6,432 nt of DNA from an uncultured Verrucomicrobiota bacterium (GTDB lineage Bacteria; Verrucomicrobiota; Kiritimatiellia; RFP12; UBA3636): assembly GCA_946534745.1 (NCBI GenBank), contig CAMNDA010000007.1, positions 1 to 6,432 on the forward strand. The letters are read 5' to 3'. The notes below the pieces were generated by a model. It worked only from the letters and a program-made list of their open reading frames with translations. It was not told where the DNA came from and made no database searches. A program made the position numbers and the translations under genes. The stretch's first letter is position 1. Every line of letters begins with the position of its first letter. Shown one piece after another: positions 1 through 5,381 of this stretch.

Positions 1-25
1 GGGCCACGCCTCCGCGTCCTTCGCG
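1..25 (+). repeat. Possible degenerate tail-type repeat before leader array 1
   Basis: This short GC-rich stretch contains CCACGC followed by TCCGCGTCCTTCGCG, and runs straight into the first TTCAACC array. It resembles the CACGCGGAGTCCGCGG tail repeats found later in the window only loosely, partly as a reverse complement. It is open in the frame of gene 1 up to the window edge, so it could be the end of an upstream gene or untranslated spacer. The match is short and in GC-rich DNA, so chance is possible. Confidence 0.25.
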
Positions 26-52
26 TTTCAACCCCTTCAACCTCTTCAACCG
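26..52 (+). repeat. Leader array 1: three 9-nt YTTCAACCN units abutting a start codon
   Basis: Three direct repeats lie head to tail: TTTCAACCC (26-34), CTTCAACCT (35-43) and CTTCAACCG (44-52). The last unit ends at the base before the ATG of the 66-residue gene. Positions 26-51 contain no G although the surroundings are very GC-rich. The same array precedes two other genes in this window (1189-1215 and 3494-3529), also with zero spacing to ATGAAC. The likely role is an unstructured, pyrimidine-rich 5' leader that exposes the start codon where no Shine-Dalgarno exists; that role is inferred. In frame the repeat would read (F/L)QP, so translation through it is not formally excluded. Confidence 0.85.
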
Positions 53-253
53 ATGAACTCCTCCCCAACCTTCCCCCGCCGAGCGCGGGGCATTGCGCTC
101 GCCGCGCTGGCGGCCGCGCTCTCCCTCCTCGCGCTCTGCGCGCTCTACGCCCCGCTTGTCCGGAGCCACGGCCCCACCGCGTCCGGCGATCAGCTCGCGC
201 AGGCCGCCGGTCGCGACGACTTCCACCTCTACCAGCTCGACTGCGTGATGTAG
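53..253 (+). CDS. Small membrane-anchored or secreted protein (66 aa), unknown function
   Basis: The product starts MNSSPTFPRRARG, followed by a hydrophobic Ala/Leu segment at about residues 14-36, then a short polar tail ending LDCVM. This fits a single-span membrane peptide with N-terminal positive charge, or a secreted peptide with a signal sequence. No proper lipobox is seen: Cys29 is preceded by Leu rather than Gly/Ala/Ser. The start is chosen because it directly abuts a YTTCAACCN array exactly as in two other genes, and because the codons are strongly G/C at third positions. The first codons resemble those of the lipoprotein gene at 3530 (ATGAACTCC..., then CCCCAAC). It ends 6 nt before the next gene, so the two are probably cotranscribed. 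I do not recognise a family. It might be a truncated relative of the lipoprotein genes, keeping only the signal region and a short tail. Confidence 0.65.
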   Translation: MNSSPTFPRRARGIALAALAAALSLLALCALYAPLVRSHGPTASGDQLAQAAGRDDFHLYQLDCVM

Positions 254-259
254 CCCGCC

Positions 260-1153
260 ATGGAGAACGACATTCCCGCAACTCCCGCACCCGCGCCTTC
301 GCGCGCGATCCCGCCCGCTCCCCTCGCCCTGAAGTGGGCGGTGGCGATCGGCTCGTTCGTTCCGGCCGGCTTCCTCGCGTTGGTCGTGTTCCTCTTGGTC
401 GGACTGGGGAACGCCTGGTCGTCGTCCTCGCACTCCCCGGACGAACCGTTCGCGGCGGCGTTCGGCGTCGGGCTTCTCGCCCTCGCCGTTCTTTGCGTCC
501 CCGCCGCGCTGCTCTGCAAGGGCGTTCGCGGCGTCCGGCCGGTCTACACGATGGTGCTCGCCTCGCTGGCGCTTGCGGTCGGGGAGAACGTTCCCGAACT
601 GGGCGCCCCGTGGTTTCTCGTCTGCGCGATGCTGCTCTACAGCCCGTCCGTGACGGAGTTTCTGCGCACGCGGAGGCCCCGCCGCGCGGGTGCCGCGGTC
701 GGCGCGAAGACCTACGCCCGGGAGGATCGCGCGGGCATGCTGTCCCTTTGGTTCTTCTCGGTCGGACTGGCCGTCCTGATGCTGTTCGCGCGGGCCCAGG
801 AGCTCGCGCTCGCCTGCGCGGCGGGTTGGCTCGCGACGAGCGTCTGGCTCGTCGCGAAGGCGCGGTCCGGCGACTCGTCGAAGTGGGTGCTTGTTCCAAC
901 GCTGTGCGCATTCGCCACGATTGCCGGTTTTCATGTCCTCTGGACCGCGACGCCTCAATCATGGGTTGATCCCGCCTCCTGGACGCTGCTCGCATCGATC
1001 GCGGAAACCGTTCTCGCGTCGGCCGTCCTCTTCCTCCGCCACGCGATCGCGTCGCGCCGCCCGCGCCGCCTTCTCTGCGCGGTCGTCGTCCTCGCAACCC
1101 TGGGGCTCTGGTACGCGACCGGCTTCACCATTGAGCATTACACCATCTGCTGA
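260..1153 (+). CDS. Polytopic membrane protein (297 aa), unknown function
   Basis: This is an integral membrane protein with roughly eight to nine hydrophobic segments, at about residues 26-50, 66-86, 95-108, 115-135, 158-177, 180-199, 208-229, 241-260 and 270-287. A Pro/Ala-rich N-terminal tail precedes them. An Arg-rich loop (LRTRRPRR, about 135-142) separates the first half from the second, and another basic stretch (SRRPRR, about 265-270) precedes the last span. By the positive-inside rule both loops should be cytoplasmic. No catalytic or transporter motif is recognisable. The start is the first ATG after the preceding stop (6-nt gap, CCGCCATG context, no Shine-Dalgarno), consistent with translational coupling to the 66-residue gene. 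Unlike the second genes of the other two pairs it has no HAESAE tail, although CCACGCA appears just after its stop at 1167-1173. Confidence 0.8.
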   Translation: MENDIPATPAPAPSRAIPPAPLALKWAVAIGSFVPAGFLALVVFLLVGLGNAWSSSSHSPDEPFAAAFGVGLLALAVLCVPAALLCKGVRGVRPVYTMVLASLALAVGENVPELGAPWFLVCAMLLYSPSVTEFLRTRRPRRAGAAVGAKTYAREDRAGMLSLWFFSVGLAVLMLFARAQELALACAAGWLATSVWLVAKARSGDSSKWVLVPTLCAFATIAGFHVLWTATPQSWVDPASWTLLASIAETVLASAVLFLRHAIASRRPRRLLCAVVVLATLGLWYATGFTIEHYTIC

Positions 1154-1171
1154 ACCGACCACCCCGCCACG

Positions 1172-1215
1172 CAACTTTACCTTTACCCTTTCAACCTTTT
1201 CAACCCCTTCAACCC
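1172..1215 (+). repeat. Leader array 2: AACTTTACC stretch plus three YTTCAACCN units
   Basis: This spacer ends in three direct 9-nt repeats: TTTCAACCT (1189-1197), TTTCAACCC (1198-1206) and CTTCAACCC (1207-1215). They stop at the base before ATG 1216. Just upstream is AACTTTACCTTTACCC (1173-1188), which resembles the segment before leader array 3 and is missing before array 1. The whole 44 nt contains no G. No Shine-Dalgarno is present, so initiation probably relies on an unstructured leader. The A/T-rich TTTACC repeats could also hold promoter elements, but no sigma-factor consensus is convincing. Confidence 0.85.
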
Positions 1216-2733
1216 ATGAACCATCCCCCAACTCCACCCAATCTTGTCCGTCTTGCGCGGGCGGCCGGGCTCGCCGCGCTCTGCGTCCCGTGCGGGGGAT
1301 GCCTCTTCTCGCGCATCGCCTCGTCGTACGGGGACGGCCCGTCGTGCGGAACGGTCGCGCTCGACGTCGTGACCGCGCCCCTGCAGCTCGTCGTCATCGT
1401 GAATGAAGGCGCCGAGACCGTCTTCGACGGCATCGAGCGGCGCCGGCACGACCAGGAAATGCGCAAGGCCGAGGCCTTCCTGCGCGAAGACCCGCAGCGG
1501 CTCGTGACGGATCCGGCGGCGTTCCGCGGGATTACGAAGGGCGGACTGGACGCGATAGCGGCGGTGTTGCGCGATCCGTCGGTTCCGTTCACGGTCGAGC
1601 AGCTGCGGGCCGTCGACTCGATCTGGACCGAGAACGGGGACGACAAATCCGCCCATCCCTGGGTCGGGCGCGGCCTCTGGAGCCGACCGGAATGGAGCGA
1701 AGCCGATTTGGCGGAAATCGGCGCGCGCCTTCTCTCCGAGAAACGGTTCTGGCACTATCGCGAATGGGACGACTTCGTGGCGAATCCGAAGGCGCCGGAA
1801 GACGTCCTGCACACGTTCCTGGCCCGCGTTCCGCACGGCTTCGAATGGACGACCGCCGACTGGTCCGCGTGGCGGGCGGCATCCGCCGCCCGGTCGAACC
1901 TGGCCGCCCGCACGCCGCCGGCGGTCGCGCTCGGGCGATACGGAATCGACGGCTGGGCGCCGCCGGAATCCGACCGGCTCCTTTCGCCGGCCGACTGCGG
2001 ACGGATCGCGGCGGAACACAGGCACGCGTCGGGCGCGTCGGCGCGTTGCGCGCTGGAAGCGTTCGATTCCGCCGCCGCGGCCCGCGAGGCGCTCGTCGCT
2101 CGGGCGACGTGGTGGAACGCCCGCTGCCGCCTCCTTTGCCGGACGCCCGGGGATCTGGACGCCGGCGAGCGTTGCTACGCGGACGCGACGGGCCCGATCC
2201 CGGATTTCGTCGCATTCGTCCGAGGCAACGTCCTCGCGGTGTGCGAATCGACCCACGGCAGCACCTCCCAGGCGACGAGGGCGGCGGAAGAGCTGGACGC
2301 ACGGCTTTGCGCGGCGCTGGGCCTTCCCGCCGGACAAACCGCCGGAAAGGGCTCCTACCAACGATGGCGCGACATGTTCGATCTGGCCTGCAACCGCCGC
2401 CAGGACTTGTCCGACGGACGGATTCTGCGGCTGGCCGAGCGCTCCGACGCGTTCAAGTCGTCCCTGAAGGCGGTCCTCGGCCCGGACGGGGAGGGCCCCG
2501 CCGCCCGAAGTCTGCGGCTCGCGTCGGAACTCGTCGCCGGCGAACGTCCCGGCCTCGAAAACGCCGCGCCGGCCGAACGCGCCCGTTTCTGCCTCGACGC
2601 CGCCGCCTGCGCCTCGGCGGCCGGGACGAACGCCTACGACTGGGACGCATTCGTCCGCCCGATGCTCGCCGAGGCGTTCCGCATCGACCCCTCGCTCCGC
2701 GCCGAAGCCGCCGCGCTCGGCCTCTCCGACTGA
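1216..2733 (+). CDS. Predicted lipoprotein with large helical soluble domain (505 aa), unknown function
   Basis: The N terminus is a signal sequence (MNHPPTPPNLVRLARAAGLAALCVP) ending at the likely lipobox CGGC with lipidated Cys29. The -3 residue is Cys instead of the usual Leu, so lipidation is probable rather than certain. Residues 45-60 (GTVALDVVTAPLQLVV) recall the hydrophobic stretch near the N terminus of YceK-type small lipoproteins and of the protein encoded at 3530. The rest, about residues 75-505, is rich in Ala, Leu, Arg and Glu and reads as mostly alpha-helical. Around residues 188-204, ANPKAPEDVLHTFLARV looks like one unit of a leucine-rich-variant or alpha-solenoid repeat, with a weaker related stretch near 97-132. 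About a dozen Cys residues occur in all. The start is fixed by the abutting TTCAACC array. The gene ends 12 nt before the next one, implying one mRNA. I cannot name a family; a periplasm-facing scaffold or binding role is a guess. Confidence 0.85.
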   Translation: MNHPPTPPNLVRLARAAGLAALCVPCGGCLFSRIASSYGDGPSCGTVALDVVTAPLQLVVIVNEGAETVFDGIERRRHDQEMRKAEAFLREDPQRLVTDPAAFRGITKGGLDAIAAVLRDPSVPFTVEQLRAVDSIWTENGDDKSAHPWVGRGLWSRPEWSEADLAEIGARLLSEKRFWHYREWDDFVANPKAPEDVLHTFLARVPHGFEWTTADWSAWRAASAARSNLAARTPPAVALGRYGIDGWAPPESDRLLSPADCGRIAAEHRHASGASARCALEAFDSAAAAREALVARATWWNARCRLLCRTPGDLDAGERCYADATGPIPDFVAFVRGNVLAVCESTHGSTSQATRAAEELDARLCAALGLPAGQTAGKGSYQRWRDMFDLACNRRQDLSDGRILRLAERSDAFKSSLKAVLGPDGEGPAARSLRLASELVAGERPGLENAAPAERARFCLDAAACASAAGTNAYDWDAFVRPMLAEAFRIDPSLRAEAAALGLSD

Positions 2734-2745
2734 CCCCGTCACGCC

Positions 2746-3471
2746 ATGAACGACGCCACTCCTCCTCCGCCGTCTGGCCGCGCTCGCCTTGCGCGGCTGG
2801 CGGCCGCGCTCGCTTCGCTCGCGCTGCTCGCGGGCGGCTGCCGGAGCGTCGCGCCGGGGCGGATGCTGGACCTCGGCGACTGCGGCTCTTTCGGGGTCGG
2901 CGCCGGCTACGGGCTCGACGCGACGGTCCAGGCCGGCGCGCTCGCGGAGGCGTCGCTCGGCATCGGGCACAACATCCGGTATCGCGGCTGGAACGGGCAC
3001 ACCGGCGTCACGAAATGGCAGAACGCGCAGCTGTCCTGGCCGCCCTCCCTGTTTATGTCGGCTATGGCGATGGGCATGGCGCAGAGCGATTGCTGCCTGC
3101 TTCCCCCGGAAACCTTCTACGCCGTGCCGGACCCCGAGCGGATGGGGGCGCCCCCGCGTCCGGGGAACCGGACGCCCGCCGGAACCGAGTCCAAGCACTT
3201 CGGCTACGCCCTGCCGCTCTTGTCCGAACAAGGGCGCGAACGCACCGGCACCTTCCACAACGCCACGCGGATCGAGGCGGAGGCGACCCTTGGCGTCGTC
3301 TCCGTCCGCGCGGGGATCAATCCGCTCGAAATCATCGACTTCCTTCTCGGTTTCCTCGGCTTCGACATCGCGGGCGACGACCCGACACGCGGAGGGGACG
3401 AAGAGAGGGAACCTCACGCAGAGAGCGCGGAGTCTGAATCTCCCGCAAAGAACGCAGCGCCCATCCCCTAA
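2746..3471 (+). CDS. Lipoprotein of a DLGD/DFLLGF paralogous family, with HAESAE tail (241 aa)
   Basis: The signal sequence (RLARLAAALASLALLAGGC) ends in a lipobox with Cys32. The mature protein begins with RMLDLGDCGSFGVGAGYG (about 39-56), a Gly-rich alternating stretch that could form membrane beta-strands. A variable middle carries a Cys pair (C116-C117). A C-terminal block at 174-216 holds R-x-G-x-NP-x-E...DFLLGF...GDD-x-x-RG. The gene at 4591 encodes the same two blocks; from R188 (R212 there) to the end of the block, 18 of 29 residues are identical without gaps. After the conserved GDDPTRG comes an acidic repeat-derived tail, HAESAESESPAKNAAP. The start lies 12 nt after the previous stop in the context CACGCCATGAAC, nearly the same as the paralogue's start context. 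There is no Shine-Dalgarno, so coupling to the upstream gene is likely. The family is unnamed to me; an outer-membrane-associated role is inferred from the lipobox and Gly-rich strands. Confidence 0.85.
   Translation: MNDATPPPPSGRARLARLAAALASLALLAGGCRSVAPGRMLDLGDCGSFGVGAGYGLDATVQAGALAEASLGIGHNIRYRGWNGHTGVTKWQNAQLSWPPSLFMSAMAMGMAQSDCCLLPPETFYAVPDPERMGAPPRPGNRTPAGTESKHFGYALPLLSEQGRERTGTFHNATRIEAEATLGVVSVRAGINPLEIIDFLLGFLGFDIAGDDPTRGGDEEREPHAESAESESPAKNAAPIP
3412..3457 (+). repeat. Tail repeat copy 1 (HAESAE-encoding), interrupted form
   Basis: CCTCACGCAGAGAGCGCGGAG (3412-3432) differs by one base in 21 from positions 6401-6421. A second piece, CGCAAAGAACGCAG (3444-3457), matches the continuation of that later copy at 13 of 14 bases, after an 11-nt interruption. 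The repeat forms the last codons of the lipoprotein gene ending at 3471 and is read in the frame giving PHAESAE. Its position only a few bases from leader array 3 suggests that tail and leader repeats are parts of one spacer element. Confidence 0.8.
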
Positions 3472-3529
3472 CTTTGCCCTTTACACTTTACCCTTTCAAC
3501 CTCTTCAACCCCTTCAACCTCTTCAACCA
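3472..3529 (+). repeat. Leader array 3: T/C-rich segment plus four YTTCAACCN units
   Basis: This is the longest array: TTTCAACCT (3494-3502), CTTCAACCC (3503-3511), CTTCAACCT (3512-3520) and CTTCAACCA (3521-3529), immediately followed by ATG 3530. The upstream part, CTTTGCCCTTTACACTTTACCC, matches the AACTTTACCTTTACCC segment before array 2 with an added TTTACAC. Positions 3477-3529 contain no G, a 53-nt run. Copy number is four here against three in the other arrays, as expected of a tandem repeat that can expand in 9-nt steps. An unstructured translation leader is the most economical role; a promoter within the T-rich part is possible but not demonstrable. Confidence 0.88.
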
Positions 3530-4594
3530 ATGAACTCCCCAACTCCGCCTTCCTCCCGCCGCGCGCGCGGCCTTCGCCGCGCCGCGCTGGCGATCGCGTT
3601 CGCCGCATTCTGCGCCGGCTGCCGAACCGGCGAACCGTTCATCCTCACGCGGGAAACCGCCGATCTCTGCCACAACCAGCACGTCGGCTGCTGCGGCGGC
3701 TGCCTGATGTCGTCGGGCATCCCGCTGGCCCTCGATGTGGCGAGCCTTCCGATCGATCTCGCGATCCAGGCTCTCGGTCCCGACCGCATCCGCGTGGTGG
3801 ACGAACACGGCGAGCCGGTGAAGGGCGCCGAGGCGACCGTCCGGGCCGACTGCGGCGCCCCCGAGGACGTCATCCTCCACCGCCGGACCGGCCGCAGGGG
3901 AACCTTCCGCATTCGTCGGCGCGTTTCGAACAAGAATCCGTTCGGAGCACGCATCGTCTACGTGCGGGTCGCCAAGGAAGGATACTGCCCCGTCCGCGCG
4001 GGCGACTTCTCCGCGTTCTCCCATTCGAGCGTCGCGACCGTCACGATGCCCCATTTCGTCCCGGGCGCCGGGCACGTCGTCGAGCGCGCCGCGGACGACC
4101 CGGACGGCCGGTTCCCGCCGTGGTCGGAATGGAACCCGAACGATGTCTACATCGACTGCAAACGGGGGAAGTCCTTCTTGTGGGACCCCGGGCCGGTAGA
4201 ACCCGGGAACGGAGATTTCTGCATCGAAATGGAGTCGGGTCGGGAGGATGCTCCGCCGCGCTTCGGCGTCTACGTTCCGCGGATCTGGGACGACCCGGCC
4301 GGCATCGCGGTCGCCGCGTTCGGGCCGAACGGACCGGACGTCGTCCCGGACGGAGCCGACTTCCATCGGGGCGTGAAATTTTCGGCCACGGATCTCTCCG
4401 GCGACGAACCCCGGAAGGGACTCTTCTTCCGCGTCCGCCCGGCCTCCTCGAACGATCCGCCGCACTACGGGCGCATCGACTTCTGGTGGGAGGGCGACTA
4501 CCCCGTCGGCATCCGCCGCGTCCTCTACTCCGACGCCCCCGGCGAACGCGACCTGCGCTTCACCGCCCCGCCCCCCGTTCCTGTCGCGCCATGA
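3530..4594 (+). CDS. Lipoprotein with carboxypeptidase-regulatory-like domain (354 aa)
   Basis: The signal sequence (RRARGLRRAALAIAFAAFCAGC) ends at Cys31; the lipobox is CAGC, again with Cys at -3. A Cys-rich stretch follows: C47, then HVGCCGGCL with C54, C55 and C58. The hydrophobic LALDVASLPIDLAIQAL (66-82) resembles residues 48-60 of the 505-residue lipoprotein. Residues about 86-155 fit a carboxypeptidase-regulatory-like beta-sandwich: VVDEHGEPVKGAEATV, then a TGRRGTFRI turn, then YVRVAKEGYCP. The remaining 200 residues are Trp/Asp/Pro-rich (WSEWNPNDVYID, IDFWWEGDYP) and look like further beta-structure, possibly substrate-binding, but no motif identifies a ligand. The frame stays open far upstream; ATG 3530 is chosen because the signal sequence starts there and the TTCAACC array abuts it. 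The stop overlaps the next start (ATGA at 4591-4594), indicating tight coupling. The domain call is moderate, the function unknown. Confidence 0.85.
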   Translation: MNSPTPPSSRRARGLRRAALAIAFAAFCAGCRTGEPFILTRETADLCHNQHVGCCGGCLMSSGIPLALDVASLPIDLAIQALGPDRIRVVDEHGEPVKGAEATVRADCGAPEDVILHRRTGRRGTFRIRRRVSNKNPFGARIVYVRVAKEGYCPVRAGDFSAFSHSSVATVTMPHFVPGAGHVVERAADDPDGRFPPWSEWNPNDVYIDCKRGKSFLWDPGPVEPGNGDFCIEMESGREDAPPRFGVYVPRIWDDPAGIAVAAFGPNGPDVVPDGADFHRGVKFSATDLSGDEPRKGLFFRVRPASSNDPPHYGRIDFWWEGDYPVGIRRVLYSDAPGERDLRFTAPPPVPVAP

Positions 4595-5349
4595 ACCCCG
4601 CCGCATCCTCGCCCTCCCGTCGCTTCCGCTTCCGCCGTTTCGCGCGGGCGGCGTTCCGCCGGCTGCCCTCCTTCGCGGCGGTCGCGCTCGCCTGCGGCGC
4701 GGTCTCCACGCTCGGCGGCGGCTGCGCGTCGGCGTACTGGCGCGACCGTGCGAACGACCTCGGCGACATCGCGAGCGTCTCGTTCGGCGCCGGCCTCGGC
4801 GTCCGCGCGCAGGCCGGTCCGGTCGCGACAGGCCTCGGCGCGCAGATGGACGTGGCGGGCTTCCGCGGCGGGCGCTTCTTCGCCGACCGACGCGCGTTCG
4901 ACCTGGAGCCGCTCGGATGGAGCGTCGATCTGGTTTGCGCGAGCGCGAACCTCTTCGGTCTGCGTCCCGCCGACGGAACGCAGGAGCCCTTCGATCCGGA
5001 CGTCGACGCCCGCGGGAAGTACCGCGGCCGGTACAACGGCTGCATCGAGGGCGCCTTCATCCCGTTCTGGCTCTTCGGCGAACAGCTGCATCCCGGCGAA
5101 CACGGCGGAACGGCAGACGCGCCCCCGCCGTATCCCGTCGCACCCGGGCGAGCAGCCCCCGAAGACCATTGGTCGCCCGACTGGACGCATCTCGAAATCG
5201 CCGCCGCGCTCGGCGTCGGCGTCCGCCTCGGATTCAACCCCGGCGAGCTGCTGGACTTCCTGCTCGGCTTCTTCGGCGCGGATCTCTACGGCGACGACCT
5301 CGCACGCGGAGAAATGGAGAATCCTCACGCGGAGTCCGCGGAAAAATGA
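4591..5349 (+). CDS. Lipoprotein of the DLGD/DFLLGF paralogous family, with HAESAE tail (252 aa)
   Basis: This is the paralogue of the gene at 2746. A long, strongly basic N-region (RRFRFRRFARAAFRR, 10-24) precedes a hydrophobic stretch and the lipobox LGGGC with Cys45. The mature part starts near RANDLGDIASVSFGAGLG (53-70), matching RMLDLGDCGSFGVGAGYG of the other copy. The middle differs, with a possible strand region EGAFIPFWLFGEQ (153-165). The C-terminal block, 199-240, is THLEIAAALGVGVRLGFNP followed by GELLDFLLGFFG and DLYGDDLARG. The last residues, ENPHAESAEK, come from a tail repeat. The start overlaps the previous stop by 4 nt, and the codons at this start (CGCGCCATGAACC) resemble those of the paralogue (CACGCCATGAACG), supporting duplication of a gene pair. 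The middle region has no recognised motif, and the function is unknown. A role in the outer envelope is inferred. Confidence 0.85.
   Translation: MNPAASSPSRRFRFRRFARAAFRRLPSFAAVALACGAVSTLGGGCASAYWRDRANDLGDIASVSFGAGLGVRAQAGPVATGLGAQMDVAGFRGGRFFADRRAFDLEPLGWSVDLVCASANLFGLRPADGTQEPFDPDVDARGKYRGRYNGCIEGAFIPFWLFGEQLHPGEHGGTADAPPPYPVAPGRAAPEDHWSPDWTHLEIAAALGVGVRLGFNPGELLDFLLGFFGADLYGDDLARGEMENPHAESAEK
5323..5343 (+). repeat. Tail repeat copy 2 (HAESAE-encoding)
   Basis: CCTCACGCGGAGTCCGCGGAA forms the penultimate codons of the lipoprotein gene ending at 5349, again in the frame PHAESAE. Unlike copy 1 it carries CGCGG-AGT-CCGCG, a 5-bp stem with a 3-nt loop. No T-run follows, so it does not look like an intrinsic terminator. 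The same variant recurs at 6374-6394. Confidence 0.8.
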
Positions 5350-5381
5350 ATCGGCAGTTGACGGATCGTTTCGGACAATGA
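5346..5381 (+). CDS. Possible 11-codon linker ORF (MNRQLTDRFGQ) bridging two genes
   Basis: An ATG at 5346 overlaps the preceding gene's stop as ATGA. It reads eleven codons beginning MN, as most proteins here do, and stops at TGA 5379-5381, which overlaps the ATG of the next gene (5378) as a second ATGA. Two four-base overlaps around so short an ORF would let ribosomes pass from the lipoprotein gene to the membrane-protein gene by stop-restart. It may be a coupling relay, the remnant of a shortened gene, or coincidence. The peptide has no hydrophobic or known motif, so its own function is doubtful. Confidence 0.35.
   Translation: MNRQLTDRFGQ

Noticed and set aside
127..141. LLALC in the 66-residue protein as a lipobox
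   Set aside because: The residue before Cys is Leu, whereas signal peptidase II sites need Gly, Ala or Ser there.
1183..3417. A 744-codon open frame on the minus strand spanning two + strand genes and leader array 2
   Set aside because: It is antisense to two genes with signal sequences, third-position GC bias and a paralogue. Its low-complexity Arg/Gly/Ala composition and the LKG repeats from the array are typical of shadow frames in GC-rich DNA.
1692..3437. A 581-codon + strand frame overlapping the genes at 1216 and 2746
   Set aside because: It is very rich in Arg, has no recognisable domain, and covers two better-supported genes; it is the usual +1 shadow frame of GC-rich genes.
3469..3476. 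TAACTTTG, identical to the Bacteroidota -7 promoter consensus TAnnTTTG
   Set aside because: There is no TTTG-type -33 partner at the expected distance, the TAA is the stop codon of the preceding gene, and the high GC does not suggest Bacteroidota. Left as coincidence.
2789..3529. N-terminal extension of the gene at 3530, giving a 601-residue protein
   Set aside because: The extension overlaps the whole lipoprotein gene at 2746-3471 in another frame and reads as Arg/Ser-rich nonsense. The signal sequence and lipobox begin at ATG 3530, right after the array.
26..3529. The TTCAACC arrays as a CRISPR array or origin iterons
   Set aside because: Units are 9 nt head to tail with no spacers, few in number, and tied to start codons; no cas, rep or AT-rich unwinding region is present.
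5328..5345. CGCGG-AGT-CCGCG hairpin near a gene end as an intrinsic terminator
   Set aside because: The stem is only five pairs, lies inside coding sequence, is followed by A residues rather than a T-run, and another gene begins within 50 nt.
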